64,000 nucleotides of DNA from CAIWHR01 sp963726765 (GCA_963726765.1 CAVSDH010000010.1:1-64000), one strand, 5' to 3'. Counted from the first letter of the stretch, positions 31,703-41,396 are shown. Program-made: numbers and translations. Notes: a model not told the origin generated them from the letters alone.

Positions 31703-32146
31703 CGGGTGTCCCTCGCGCCGAGTCCGCGTCGTGGCGAGCGTGATGGTCCGCTTGCCGTCGGACTGCGCGGGAAAGGTGACCTCCGCGGTGACGCGGAAGA
31801 GCCGGACGTTCATGGACTCGGACGCGCGTTCGGTGTCCGCACTGGCGCCGGGCGCTGCGTAGGCCGCGACGCGCGTCGACCATTCGATGCGGCCGTCGTC
31901 CGCCGTGCCCTGCTGCGTCGCCTCGCGCAGCGGCTGCGTCGACGCGGCCTCGGTCAGCGCGCTCTCGGCCACGAGCACGGCGCGGCTGTAGTCGTCCGCC
32001 GCCGACGCGTTCTTCAGCGAGTCGGAGAACAGTCGAAACAGCGCGGTGCCGACGAGCGCCAGGATCACGAACGCGACCAGCACCTCGAGCAGGGAGAAGC
32101 CGCGGACGCGCGCGAACGAATGCAATCGGGTATCGCGCGTCGGCAT
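31699..32146 (-). CDS. gspI: Type II secretion minor pseudopilin GspI, stop displaced by an indel
   Basis: About 148 codons. RGFSLLEVLVAFVILALVG at about residues 15-33 is the prepilin cleavage site and helix. In the sequence as given, the frame continues into gspJ. One base out of phase, near 31725, the ending reads LGARDTR followed by TGA, which overlaps the gspJ ATG as ATGA. I read this as separate gspI and gspJ genes with one extra base. It lies 7 nt after gspH. Confidence 0.85.
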
Positions 32147-32153
32147 CGGGCGA

Positions 32154-32630
32154 TCAATCGAGAATGGTGACGCGGCCGGTAAGCCAATCGACGTCCACTT
32201 CGTACTTCCGCTCGCCGGCGGCGAGCGTGACGCGGCCGCCGTTCGAGCCGCCGTCGGGGTAGAAGCGGATCGCGCCGGTGGTCTCGGTGATGAGGTCGCT
32301 CTGCGCGGTGAAGAGCTTCATCTGCAATTCGCGCGGCAGCGCGTGCACGTGCGAATCGCGCTCGATCTGGAACGTGCGATGCTCGAGGTCGAGCAGCACT
32401 CGCGTGTCGGTGCGCGTCGCCACCGCGTCGTCGCGCGCCATGCGCAGCCCCGCCGCCACCTTGCGCGCGGCCGTCTTGAGATCCGTGGTCGACACTCCGG
32501 GACCGAGGATCGGCAATGCGATCGCGGCGATGACCGCCATCAGCGTCAGCACGACGAGCAGCTCGATCAGCGTCATCCCGGCGGCGCGACGCGGCAGCGC
32601 GGATCGTGAATGTCGAACGGCGGAGGTCAT
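32154..32630 (-). CDS. gspH: Type II secretion minor pseudopilin GspH
   Basis: 158 residues. The prepilin leader ends at AAGMTLIELLVVLTLMAVIA (about residues 16-35). The globular domain contains RKVAAGLRMARDDAVATR and GAIRFYPDGGSNGGRVTL, the latter typical of the GspH/FimT C-terminal beta domain. It lies 21 nt after gspG in the operon. Confidence 0.92.
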   Translation of the reverse strand: MTSAVRHSRSALPRRAAGMTLIELLVVLTLMAVIAAIALPILGPGVSTTDLKTAARKVAAGLRMARDDAVATRTDTRVLLDLEHRTFQIERDSHVHALPRELQMKLFTAQSDLITETTGAIRFYPDGGSNGGRVTLAAGERKYEVDVDWLTGRVTILD

Positions 32631-32651
32631 CGGATCGGGGGCGTGACAGCG

Positions 32652-33089
32652 CTATTGCTGCGAGCTGGAAATGTCCTTGTTCGGGCCTTCGCCGCCCTCC
32701 TTGCCGTCGGCGCCGAGCGAAATGATCTCGTAGGGCGCGTTCGCCGCGGGCGACGTGTACTTGTATTCGGTGCCCCACGGGTCCTTGGGCACGGTCTGCT
32801 TCTTCCAGTACGGCCCGTTCCAGCCGGACACTCCGGCCGGCGCGCTGACGAGCGCCTGCAGGCCCTCCTGCGTCGTCGGGTAACGGCCGAGCTCGAGCTT
32901 GTAGAGATCGAGCGTCTGGCTTATCTGGCCGATCTCGATCTTCGCGGCGTCGGCCTTCGCCTTCTCGCCGCGTCCGAGGTAATTGCCGGCGACCACGCTC
33001 ATGATCACCGCAAGCAGCACGAGCACCACCAGGATTTCGATCAGCGTCATGCCGCGAGACGTGCCGCGCTTCAACCGCATCGGGATCAT
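32652..33089 (-). CDS. gspG: Type II secretion major pseudopilin GspG
   Basis: 145 residues. RGMTLIEILVVLVLLAVI (about residues 13-30) is the prepilin site with Glu5. GRYPTTQEGLQALVSAPAG, WKKQTVPKDPWGTEYKY and ISLGADGKEGGEGPNKDI are hallmark GspG sequences, the last around the Ca-binding loop. It forms the pseudopilus shaft. The ATG at 33089 was chosen because it has an AGAGGAA site and a short leader; an in-frame ATG at 33155 would give an overlong leader. Confidence 0.95.
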   Translation of the reverse strand: MIPMRLKRGTSRGMTLIEILVVLVLLAVIMSVVAGNYLGRGEKAKADAAKIEIGQISQTLDLYKLELGRYPTTQEGLQALVSAPAGVSGWNGPYWKKQTVPKDPWGTEYKYTSPAANAPYEIISLGADGKEGGEGPNKDISSSQQ

Positions 33090-33158
33090 TGCCGTTCCTC
33101 TCGTCGAATTCGCTGCGTTCCGGAGTGCGCCGCCCCGCCGCGGAAGGTTAGACACGGT

Positions 33159-34415
33159 TCACTGGACAAGTTCGCTCATGCCCATGACGCCGATCAGGAT
33201 CGAGAACACGATCCCGCCGATCATCGCGGCGAGCGAAAGGATCAGCGCGGGCTCCAGGACGGCGAGGAAGCGCTTGATCGCCATCGCGACTTCGCGGTCG
33301 TAGATCTCGGCGACCCGGTTCAGCATTTCCTCCAGGCGACCGGACTCTTCGCCCACCAGGACCATCTGCACCGCGAGCTTGGGATAGAGGCCCGTCTCGT
33401 CGAGCGGACGGGCAAATCCCTTGCCCTCGCGCAGACGGGCAATCACGCCGTCGAGCGCGTTGGCGAGCACGGTGTTGCCGAGCGTGTCCTTCACGATCGC
33501 GAGCCCGGAGAGCAGCGTGACGCCGTTGCCGAGCAGCGTCGCCAGCGTCCGCGCGAACCGCGCCGTTTCGACCTTGGTGACGACGTCGCCGACCAGAGGC
33601 CAGCGCAGCATCCGCGCGTCCCAGCGCGTGCGCACGACCGGATCGCGAAGCCGTCGCCGCATCCACAGAAACCACAGCACCGCCAGCGCGGCGATGGCCC
33701 ACCACCATTGCTTGATGCCGGTGCCGAGAAAGATCACGACCTGCGTCGGCAGGGGAAGCGCGCGGCCCGCCTGCGCGAACGTCTGCTCGAACTGGGGCAC
33801 GACATAGGCGAGGATCAGCATCAGCGACAACACCGCGACGCTGACGAGGATCGTCGGGTAGATGAGCGCGGAGATGACGCTTTCGCGCAGTTCCTTGTTG
33901 CGCTCCATCGTGTCGGCGAGCCGCGTCAGCACGGTGCCGAGCGCGCCGCCCGCCTCGCCGGCGCGGATGATGTTGACGTAGAAGCGCGAGAACACGTCGC
34001 GGCGCGCGTCGATCGCCTGCGACAGCGACTTGCCGCCGCGAACGTCGTCGCGGATGCCCTGGAGCAGCGCCGCGACCGGCGCGGTGTCGGCGAGGCCGAT
34101 CAGGACCTCGAGCGCGCGATCGAGAGGCAATCCGGCGCGCAGCAGCGTCGCGAGCTCGCGGGTGAGCGCGAGCATGTCGTCGCGGCTGACCGTCTTCGAC
34201 CTGAACCAGCGGCGGCGCGTCCCGCGCGCGGAAGCGCCGTCGTTCGCGCCGCCCGGCGACCCGGCGATCGCGGAGCCCGCCGCGCGCGCCACCTGCATCG
34301 GCAGCAGCCCCTGGTCGCGCAGGCGCTCGACGATCTCCGACTCGTTCGCGGCCTCGAGCTCGCCGACCGCGACCGCGCCCGACGTGTTGACGGCCTTGTA
34401 GCGGAAAACGGCCAT
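33159..34415 (-). CDS. gspF: Type II secretion inner-membrane platform protein GspF
   Basis: 418 residues, starting MAVFRYKAVN. It has two T2SSF domains: LTRELATLLRAGLPLDRALE at about 85, and TARFARTLATLLGNGVTLLS with LVGEESGRLEEMLNRVAE in the second half. Three transmembrane segments include LIYPTILVSVAVLSLMLILA. It couples the ATPase to pseudopilus assembly. It begins 2 nt after the gspE stop. The upstream ORF continues because of the gspE frameshift. Confidence 0.95.
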   Translation of the reverse strand: MAVFRYKAVNTSGAVAVGELEAANESEIVERLRDQGLLPMQVARAAGSAIAGSPGGANDGASARGTRRRWFRSKTVSRDDMLALTRELATLLRAGLPLDRALEVLIGLADTAPVAALLQGIRDDVRGGKSLSQAIDARRDVFSRFYVNIIRAGEAGGALGTVLTRLADTMERNKELRESVISALIYPTILVSVAVLSLMLILAYVVPQFEQTFAQAGRALPLPTQVVIFLGTGIKQWWWAIAALAVLWFLWMRRRLRDPVVRTRWDARMLRWPLVGDVVTKVETARFARTLATLLGNGVTLLSGLAIVKDTLGNTVLANALDGVIARLREGKGFARPLDETGLYPKLAVQMVLVGEESGRLEEMLNRVAEIYDREVAMAIKRFLAVLEPALILSLAAMIGGIVFSILIGVMGMSELVQ

Positions 34416-34417
34416 CG

Positions 34418-36131
34418 CTAGGACTCGCGCGTGACGCGGAGCACTTCCTCGAACGTCGTGATCCCGCGCACGGCCTTGCGCAGCCCGTCCTCGTACATCG
34501 TCACCATTCCCTCGCGAATGGCCTCGCCGCGCAGATCGGAGGAGATCGCGTGCTTCATCACCATGCTGCGCAGCGGGTCGGTCATCGGCAGCATCTCGAG
34601 GATCGAGATGCGTCCGGAATAGCCCGTTTGCGCGCATTGCGGGCACCCCTTCGGGTGATACAGCGTGATGTCGCGGGTGTGCGCGAAGCGCGTGAGACCG
34701 AACTCCTCGACCACCTCCGGAAGCGCGGTGTAGGGCTCCTTGCAGTTGTCGCACAGCGTGCGCACGAGCCGCTGCGCGAGTATCCCGATCACGGTGGACG
34801 TGAGCAGGTAGTCCTCCACTCCCATGTCGAGCAGCCGGTTGACGGTGGATGCGGCATCGTTGGTGTGGATCGTCGAGAGCACGAGGTGGCCGGTCAGCGC
34901 CGACTGCACCGCGATCTCGGCGGTCTCGAGATCCCGGATCTCGCCGATCATGATGACGTCGGGGTCCTGGCGGACGATCGAGCGCAGCGCATTGGCGAAC
35001 GTGAGGTCGATCTGCGGCTTCACCTGGATCTGGTTGATTCCCGGCATCTGGTACTCGACGGGGTCCTCGACCGTCAGGATCTTGACGTCGGGCTGGTTCA
35101 GCTTCTCGAGCGCCGTGTAGAGCGTGGTCGTCTTGCCCGAGCCCGTCGGCCCGGTGACGAGCAGGATGCCGTGAGGCTCGAGCAGCACGTCGAGGAACAC
35201 CTTCAGCGTGTCGTCCTCGAAGCCGAGGCGCTTGAAATCGAGGGGTACGCCCCCCTTGTCGAGGATCCGCATCACCACCGACTCGCCGTGCATCGTCGGC
35301 ACCGTGGAGACGCGCAGGTCGATCTCCTTGCCCTGGACGCGCAGCCGGATGCGGCCGTCCTGCGGCAGGCGCCGCTCGGCGATGTCGAGGTTCGCCATGA
35401 TCTTGACGCGCGAGATCACCGCGGCGGAAAAGCGGCGCGGCGGCGATTCGACTTCGTGCAGCACGCCGTCGATACGGTAGCGGACGACGAGCCGGTTCTC
35501 GAACGGTTCGATGTGCACGTCCGAGGCCCGTGCGTCGAGCGCGTTGGTGATGATGAGCGAGACGAGCCGGATCACCGGCGCTTCCGCGGCCAGGTCCTTC
35601 AGCTGCTGGACGTCGGCGTCGAACGAGAGATCGTCGCCGCGCTGCTCGACGTCGCCGATGATCTGGCCCACCGCCGTGCGGCCGGCTCCGTAGAGACGCT
35701 CCAGCGCGGCGTCGAGCTCGCTGGGAACCGCGACCAGTGCCTTGACCTCTCGTGCCCGTGACCATCCGGAATGCGCCGATCGTGTAGGCGTCGGTCGGAT
35801 CGGCCATCGCGAGCGCCAGCTCGTTCTCGTCTTCCCGTACCGGCAACGCGCGGGCCTCGCGCAGGAACCGCGCCGAGATGCGCTCCTCGAGTATCGGAAA
35901 TTCCGGGTAGCCGGCGGCATCGACGAGCGGCAGGCCGAGCTGCGCGGCGAGCGCCTCGGTGACGTCGCGCTGCGCGCACACGCCGAGCGTCACCAGCAGC
36001 GAGCCGAGCCTTTCGCCGCTTTCCTGCTGCACGCGCAATGCGCGATCGAGTCCCGCGGCGTCCAGCTTGCCGCGCTCGATCAGGATCTCGCCAAGGCGCA
36101 ATCTTCCAGGTGCGGTCACGCTCGTCGCCAA
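34418..36131 (-). CDS. gspE: Type II secretion ATPase GspE, frame-interrupted
   Basis: About 571 codons; frame changes near 35755. The N-terminal part (RLRLGEILIERGKLDAAGLD) is the T2SSE N1 domain. The rest has Walker A (GPTGSGKTTTLYTA), an Asp box (ILTVEDPVEYQMPGINQIQV), Walker B (IMIGEIRDLETAEIA), a His box (LVLSTIHTNDAASTVNRL) and the tetracysteine zinc loop (CDNC, CPQC). It powers pseudopilus assembly. The start is uncertain: TTG at 36131 or GTG at 36119, neither with a strong ribosome site. A TATGAT -10-like element lies at 36150-36155. The 248 bases up to the GtrA gene hold nothing else I can identify. Confidence 0.93.
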
Positions 36132-36379
36132 ATGAAAATGGAGCGGTCGATCATACCATAGCGATCGTCGCGAATTCGCAAATTCACGGGACGAATCAAG
36201 GCGTTGCAGACGGTTCTTGCCGAATTATGTCGTCATCGCCCGACGCCCGCGCAGCAAAGTGTCGTCCGTACCCGACGACGACTCTCCCGTGCGACATCCC
36301 GCGACTGCCGTGCCCGATCGACGTCGAGCTCGCGGATACTGAACGCTTTGCGCGCGTCGGGGTTGACCGATCCGCAGCG

Positions 36380-36796
36380 TCAATGCTCCTCGGGGTCGTC
36401 CGCGGCTCCGACCCTTTTTCGAGTTATCCGGGCGCCGGTTGCGGAACGCCGGAACCCCCGCCGCAACAGCAGGAACGACACGGGCACCGTGAAGGCGAGC
36501 GCAACCAGCATGCCGAAGATCGTCGGGACCGCGAGCCGGTCGACGGCGACATAGAGAACGAGCAGCGAGGCAAGATACATCGCGCCGTACGTCGCGAGGT
36601 AACTTGCCGCCGATCGCACGCCCGGCTGCGCGCCGAACACGAGGCGGGCCTGCGCCAGGTACCCGCCCGCGAGGCCGGCGAGGTAGGCGATCGTGTACGC
36701 CACGCGGTAGTCGAAGACAAGCAGCAGGATCAGGTATACCGCGTAGCTCGCAGCGGTGTTGGCGACGCCGACAATCACGAAGCGTGCGAATTGCAT
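36380..36796 (-). CDS. GtrA-family small membrane protein
   Basis: 138 residues with four transmembrane segments: RFVIVGVANTAASYAVYLIL at the N-terminus, then YTIAYLAGLAGGYLAQARLVF, both diagnostic of GtrA/DPMS-type flippase-like proteins. The family is thought to move polyprenyl-phosphate sugars for O-antigen or arabinan modification. The GtrB-like GT2 two genes upstream is the expected partner. It lies 25 nt after wxcM in the same orientation. Confidence 0.88.
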   Translation of the reverse strand: MQFARFVIVGVANTAASYAVYLILLLVFDYRVAYTIAYLAGLAGGYLAQARLVFGAQPGVRSAASYLATYGAMYLASLLVLYVAVDRLAVPTIFGMLVALAFTVPVSFLLLRRGFRRSATGARITRKRVGAADDPEEH

Positions 36797-36821
36797 CGGA
36801 CCGCGCGCGATGCGTCGCCGC

Positions 36822-37748
36822 TTACCGCCGGACGAGCTTCCGGAACGCCTCGTAGTCGCGGATGTAATCGCCCGGGTCGTACGCGTGCGACGCGAAGACG
36901 AGCAACGCGGCATCGGGGCTGTAGTCGTACTGGACGCCCCAGGTCATCGGCGGGAGATAGACGCCGATCGCCGGACGGTCGAGCAGGAATTCCTGGCGAC
37001 GGCCCCCGTCGTCGGCGATCACCCGGCAGCTCCCGCAGATGCAGACGAGGAATTGGTGGCACTTCCGGTGCGCATGCTGGCCGCGCACTTCGCGTCCCGG
37101 CACTCCGTGAACGAGGAAGAATCGCTTCACCTTGAAGGGCAAAAGCGATTCGATCTCGCCCGCGACGAGCTTTCCGCGCAGATCCTCCACCGCGGCGAGT
37201 TGTTCCACGAAGACACCGCGCACCCGGCTTTTTCCCGCTTGCGCGGCCTCGGTACGCGGCGCGGGCTCCGATGCGGGCGGTCCGGCATCGCAGTAGCTCA
37301 CGATCCGGGCGGGGTTGCCGGCGACGACCGCATAGGGCGGCACCGAGGCGATCACGACCGCGCCGGCACCGACCATCGCGCCGCGGCCGATCGTGATTCC
37401 GGGGAGGATGGTGGCGTTGGCTCCGATCGACGCGCCTTCCTTCACGACGGTCGCGAGGAATCGCTTCGGCGGCCGCTTGCTGCGCGGGAAGCGATCGTTG
37501 GAGAACGTCGCGTTGGGGCCGATGAACACGTCGTCCTCGATGCGCACGCCGTCCCAGAGCTGGACGCCGCACTTCACGGTCACGCGGTCGCCGAGCACGA
37601 CGTCGTTCTCGATGAAGGTGTGGTCGCAGACGTTGCAGTCGGCTCCGATGCGCGCCCCCGGCAGCACGTGCGCGAACGCCCAGATGCGCGTGCGCGGCCC
37701 GATCTTCTTCGTCTCGCAGATCGCCTGCGGATGGATAAAGACGCTCAC
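36822..37748 (-). CDS. wxcM: Bifunctional WxcM-like dTDP-sugar 3-N-acetyltransferase / 3,4-ketoisomerase
   Basis: 308 residues. Residues 1-165 are a left-handed beta-helix acetyltransferase with hexapeptide repeats (SIGANATILPGITIGRGAMV, IEDDVFIGPNATFSND). Residues from about 185 are a cupin isomerase with the paired histidines RGQHAHRKCHQFLVC and a TWGVQYDYSPDAALLVFASH core, like FdtA/QdtA. The enzyme would make the 3-keto sugar from dTDP-4-keto-6-deoxyglucose and acetylate the 3-amino product. FdtB is encoded two genes upstream. The GTG start overlaps the GT2 stop by GTGA. Confidence 0.9.
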   Translation of the reverse strand: MSVFIHPQAICETKKIGPRTRIWAFAHVLPGARIGADCNVCDHTFIENDVVLGDRVTVKCGVQLWDGVRIEDDVFIGPNATFSNDRFPRSKRPPKRFLATVVKEGASIGANATILPGITIGRGAMVGAGAVVIASVPPYAVVAGNPARIVSYCDAGPPASEPAPRTEAAQAGKSRVRGVFVEQLAAVEDLRGKLVAGEIESLLPFKVKRFFLVHGVPGREVRGQHAHRKCHQFLVCICGSCRVIADDGGRRQEFLLDRPAIGVYLPPMTWGVQYDYSPDAALLVFASHAYDPGDYIRDYEAFRKLVRR

Positions 37749-38704
37749 GTGCCCCCGCCTTCCCCGAAGGAGTGCCGCCGCTGCACGATGGCGAGCGGGC
37801 GGCCCTTGGTGTTCTCGAACGCGCGCCATGCGTAGGCGCCGACGACCGAAAGCCCGAGCGCATTGAGCGCGCCGAACCCGGAAATCAGCAGCACCGTCGG
37901 CGCATACCCGGGCTCGACGATGAGGCCGGTGAGGCGCGCGACGAGGACGACGGTGCCGTAGACGACGCTCACGGCGAGGGCAAGCATGCCGATGCCGAAC
38001 AGGACGCGGATCGGCAGGTCGGAGAAGGCAAGGCTGCTGTCCAGCATGTAGGCGAGCTTCTTGCGCAGCGTCCACGCGCTGCTGCCGTGCCGCCGCGCCC
38101 GGCGCCGGTAAGGAACCTCCGTGCGCCGCATGCCGATCCAAAGCAATTGGCCGATGAGACTCGAGTGCGCTTCCGTGAGTGCAACGAGTTCCTCCCGCGC
38201 GCGCGCGTTGCAACCGAAAACGTCGACGCCGCCGCGCGGCATGTCGGGCTGCACCAGCCGGCGATACGCCGCCCAGAACATCGACGACGCGAGCCTCGAC
38301 CGCAGCGGATCGTCGCGCGCGGCGCGCACGCCGCAGACCACGTCGCAGGTGTCCGCCTCGAGCCGGCGGAAGAACTCGACGGCGAGCTCCGGCGGCTCCT
38401 GCAGGTCCGCCGCCATCACGGCAAAGTAAGGACCCGCCGCTTCGACGAGGCCGGCGCGAATCGCGGCGAACGCGCCGAAATTGCGCGACATCTCGAGCAC
38501 TTTCGCGTCGAACCCCGCTCGCGGCAGCGCTTCGAGGAGCAACGCGAGCGATCCGTCGGGACTCCCGTCGACGACGAAGACGACTTCCAGCGCGTTTCCG
38601 AGCACGCCGTTCATGTCCGTCAGCGTCGCCAGGAGATCGGGAAGCGTCCCCTCGTTGCGATAGACCGGAATTACGAGCGAGTAGCGGGTTGCCATCGGTT
38701 GCAC
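37745..38704 (-). CDS. GtrB/DPM1-like GT2 glycosyltransferase with two C-terminal membrane helices
   Basis: 319 residues. The GT2 fold starts YSLVIPVYRNEGTLPDLLAT, with the acidic motif VVDGSPDGS and a DxD-like AADLQEPPELAVEFF. The last 90 residues carry two long hydrophobic segments (LFGIGMLALAVSVVYG, LLISGFGALNALGLSVVGAY), as in GtrB polyprenyl-phosphate glucosyltransferases. It probably charges undecaprenyl phosphate with the sugar made by the flanking genes. The start could instead be the ATG at 38695; it overlaps the aminotransferase gene by up to 34 nt. Confidence 0.88.
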   Translation of the reverse strand: MQPMATRYSLVIPVYRNEGTLPDLLATLTDMNGVLGNALEVVFVVDGSPDGSLALLLEALPRAGFDAKVLEMSRNFGAFAAIRAGLVEAAGPYFAVMAADLQEPPELAVEFFRRLEADTCDVVCGVRAARDDPLRSRLASSMFWAAYRRLVQPDMPRGGVDVFGCNARAREELVALTEAHSSLIGQLLWIGMRRTEVPYRRRARRHGSSAWTLRKKLAYMLDSSLAFSDLPIRVLFGIGMLALAVSVVYGTVVLVARLTGLIVEPGYAPTVLLISGFGALNALGLSVVGAYAWRAFENTKGRPLAIVQRRHSFGEGGGT

Positions 38705-39777
38705 GCCGCGGTGACTGCGTCGATCTCGGCGTCGGAAAGCTCAGGGTAGCACGGCAGGCTCAGGACCTCGGCGCAGGCCCGCTCCGTCTGCGGAAGCGAC
38801 GGCTTGCCCGCGACGTTATCCGGCGGCTGCAGGTGGTCCGGCACCGGATAGTGAACGTCGGTCGCCACGCCCGCCGCGGCGAGGTGCGCGCGCAGCGAGT
38901 CCCGCTGCCGCGAGCGCACGACGTAGAGATGCACGACGTCCGTCCCGTCGTCCGCGACCGACGGAACCGCAATGGCCGGGTGGGCGAGCGCGGCCGAATA
39001 GCGCGCGGCGATCTCGCGTCGCCGCAGATTCCACGCATCGAGCCGGGGCAGCTTCACCCGCAGCACCGCCGCCTGCAGCTCGTCCATCCGCGAGTTCATT
39101 CCCCCTTCCATCGTGCGATGGTACTTCGTTCCCCAGCCGTAGGTGCGCAGCGCGCGCAGCGTCGACGCAAGCTCGCGGTCGTCGGTGATCACCGCGCCGG
39201 CGTCTCCCAGCGCCCCGAGATTCTTCGTCGGATAAAAGCTGTAGCAGCCCAGCGCGCCGCGGGTTCCGGCCTTGGCGCCGCCGCGCTGCGCCCCGTGCGC
39301 CTGCGCACAGTCCTCGATCAGCGCAATGCCGCGCTTTCGCGCGAGCGCGGCAAGCGCAGCGGTGTCGGCGAGGCGTCCGTAAAGATGCGTCACGATCACT
39401 GCGCGCGTCCGCGGCCCCAGACGGGCGCCGAGCGCCGCGGAGTCCATCAGCAGCGTCGACGCGTCGACGTCGACATACGCCGGCGTCGCTCCGACCGCGA
39501 GGATCGCGGTCGTCGCGTACATTCCCGCATTGGCCGTCGTGGCGACTTCATCACCGGCGCGGACCGCGAGCGCCCTCAGCGAGAGTTCCAGCGCATCCGT
39601 GCCGTTGCCGACGGCAACGCAATGTGCGGACCCGCAGTACGCGGCGAATTCGCGTTCGAATGCGTCGACCTCGGGGCCGAGGATGTACCAGCCGCGGTCC
39701 TGGACGCGCGCGATGGCGGCGTCGAGTTCGGCGCGCAGCGGCGCATGGTGGCGCGACAGATCGTTGAGCGCGATCAT
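38671..39777 (-). CDS. fdtB: DegT/DnrJ/EryC1-family sugar 3-aminotransferase (FdtB/QdtB-like)
   Basis: 368 residues. Family signatures: GWYILGPEVDAFEREFAAYC, GNGTDALELSLRAL, the PLP lysine in YSFYPTKNLGALGDAGAV, and GGMNSRMDELQAAVLRVKLP. With WxcM it should convert a dTDP-3-keto-6-deoxyhexose to the 3-amino sugar (Fuc3N or Qui3N). The ATG at 39775-39777 overlaps the upstream gene's stop by ATGA. FdtB and QdtB cannot be separated by eye. Confidence 0.9.
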   Translation of the reverse strand: MIALNDLSRHHAPLRAELDAAIARVQDRGWYILGPEVDAFEREFAAYCGSAHCVAVGNGTDALELSLRALAVRAGDEVATTANAGMYATTAILAVGATPAYVDVDASTLLMDSAALGARLGPRTRAVIVTHLYGRLADTAALAALARKRGIALIEDCAQAHGAQRGGAKAGTRGALGCYSFYPTKNLGALGDAGAVITDDRELASTLRALRTYGWGTKYHRTMEGGMNSRMDELQAAVLRVKLPRLDAWNLRRREIAARYSAALAHPAIAVPSVADDGTDVVHLYVVRSRQRDSLRAHLAAAGVATDVHYPVPDHLQPPDNVAGKPSLPQTERACAEVLSLPCYPELSDAEIDAVTAACNRWQPATRS

Positions 39778-41396
39778 TCGCCGCATCCGCCCTTGTCGAG
39801 AGCGCGCGCCCACGCCGCGTCCCAGTCGCGGAAACCCGCGTCGAACACGAGCGGCAATTCGATCAGCGCGTGCGTACGCGGGCTCCAGCACAGGTAGCGA
39901 TCGGGTCGTGCGTGCGGGACGGCCGTGCCGGGCGTGGCCGTATCCGAGGCAACATTCATCAGCGGTTCGCTCATCAGCCGGCCGATGATATTGCGCTCCA
40001 GCAGCTCGGGCCAGTGCGGGAGATCGCCCGGGAGCTGGACGATGAGCTGCTGCGACAGCGACCGGGCCTGCACCGGGGGCAGCATGAGTCCGCCCTGCGC
40101 ATTTCTTGCAAATGGAATCGAGCCCAGGTGATCGGGAACGATGACGAACGCGTACGAACCGGCCGGCGTCGCGTCGGCCGTCTCGCGCAACGCGGCGATC
40201 AAAGCGCGCACCTCCGCGCCGGCCTCCACCCGGCGCAGGACCGCGGCGCGGGTCAACATCAACCCGCTGCCGAGCAGCACGATCGCCACGGTCCAGGACG
40301 CGAGGCGAAGGCGGCGGGCGGCCGAGCGCAGCGGCAGCGCAACCATCAGCGCCGCGATCGCCGCGATCGCGTACAGAACGCGTCCGCCCTCGCCGGTGCC
40401 GGACCAGCTCCAGTGGGAGAACAGCAGTGCAAGCGCCGCAAGTGTCGCGAGCAGGATGGCCACCAGCACGCGCCGCACATGTCGGTCGACCGATGCCGCG
40501 GACACCGCGCCGATGGCGAGCAGCAGCGCCGCCACGGCATATACCCGGCGCGGCCCGGCTTCCGGCAACACGCGGGGCCACCAGTCCCCGCTCGCGGGCA
40601 ACGCGGCGAGCCACTGTCCGGACAGAAGCGCGTGACCCGGCGAAGTGCCCGGATAGAAGCGGAACGGATCGCCGAAGATCCACATTCGCAGCACGAAGTA
40701 GGCGGCAGCAATCAGGAGCCACGGCAAGGCGGCGGCGATCGCGCGCGCGCCTCCCCGCAGCAGTCCCTCTTCGTCGGGCCGTTTCGCCCACGCGAGCGCG
40801 ACGATCAGCGCCGGCCCGATCGCCGCCGATTCCTTGCTCATGAACGCCAGCGCCGTCGCCACAAGGCTCGCGACGCCGTACCGGTCACGCCAGCGTCCGC
40901 TCGCCATGAACGCGCAAGCCGCGAGCAGTGTCCAGAAAAGTGCCATCCCGTCGAACCGTGCGGCGACCCACGCGACGGCCTCGACCGACGGAGCGAACCA
41001 CGCGAACGCCAGTCCGGCGACAACTGCCGCGGAACGCGCCCAGCGCGACGACGGTCCCGCAAGCTGCCATGCGAGCAGCGCGACGAGCGCGGCGTTGGCC
41101 GCGTGCAGCAGAATGTTGACCAACCTCCACGACGAAGCGTCGGCGCCCGAGACCAGCGTGTTGAGCGCGAACGACGCCATCGTCAACGGCCGGTACTGGT
41201 TGGACGGCGGACCGACACCGGACACGAACGTCTTGCCGACGCGCGCCGCGACTTCCCCCACGTCCGCACCGTAAAAGAGGTGCAGCTCGCTGTAGTCGTC
41301 CGACAGGAAACCGCCGGAGAGCGTCGGAAGGTAAACCACGAACGCGGCCAGCGCCGGCACGACCAGCGTGAGCGCAAGCCGAGCCAAACGGATCAC
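39774..41396 (-). CDS. Polytopic membrane glycosyltransferase-like protein
   Basis: 540 residues with about 10-11 transmembrane segments. The first periplasmic loop contains GGFLSDDYSELH, the acidic DDY signature of GT-C enzymes such as PMT/ArnT, followed by NQYRPLTMASFALN. A C-terminal soluble domain of about 150 residues follows. It probably uses a polyprenyl-phosphate sugar. It precedes the aminotransferase with an ATGA overlap, so belongs to this sugar cluster. Confidence 0.7.
   Translation of the reverse strand: MIRLARLALTLVVPALAAFVVYLPTLSGGFLSDDYSELHLFYGADVGEVAARVGKTFVSGVGPPSNQYRPLTMASFALNTLVSGADASSWRLVNILLHAANAALVALLAWQLAGPSSRWARSAAVVAGLAFAWFAPSVEAVAWVAARFDGMALFWTLLAACAFMASGRWRDRYGVASLVATALAFMSKESAAIGPALIVALAWAKRPDEEGLLRGGARAIAAALPWLLIAAAYFVLRMWIFGDPFRFYPGTSPGHALLSGQWLAALPASGDWWPRVLPEAGPRRVYAVAALLLAIGAVSAASVDRHVRRVLVAILLATLAALALLFSHWSWSGTGEGGRVLYAIAAIAALMVALPLRSAARRLRLASWTVAIVLLGSGLMLTRAAVLRRVEAGAEVRALIAALRETADATPAGSYAFVIVPDHLGSIPFARNAQGGLMLPPVQARSLSQQLIVQLPGDLPHWPELLERNIIGRLMSEPLMNVASDTATPGTAVPHARPDRYLCWSPRTHALIELPLVFDAGFRDWDAAWARALDKGGCGE

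Noticed and set aside
33159..36131. Apparent GspE-GspF fusion of 990 codons
   Set aside because: The middle part is shadow text. Real GspE motifs are in another frame after a break near 35755, and gspF has its own start 2 nt after the gspE stop.
36150..36181. TATGAT with TTGCGA as a promoter for the gsp operon
   Set aside because: The spacer would be 20 bp. Only the -10-like hexamer is mentioned under gspE and no promoter is called.
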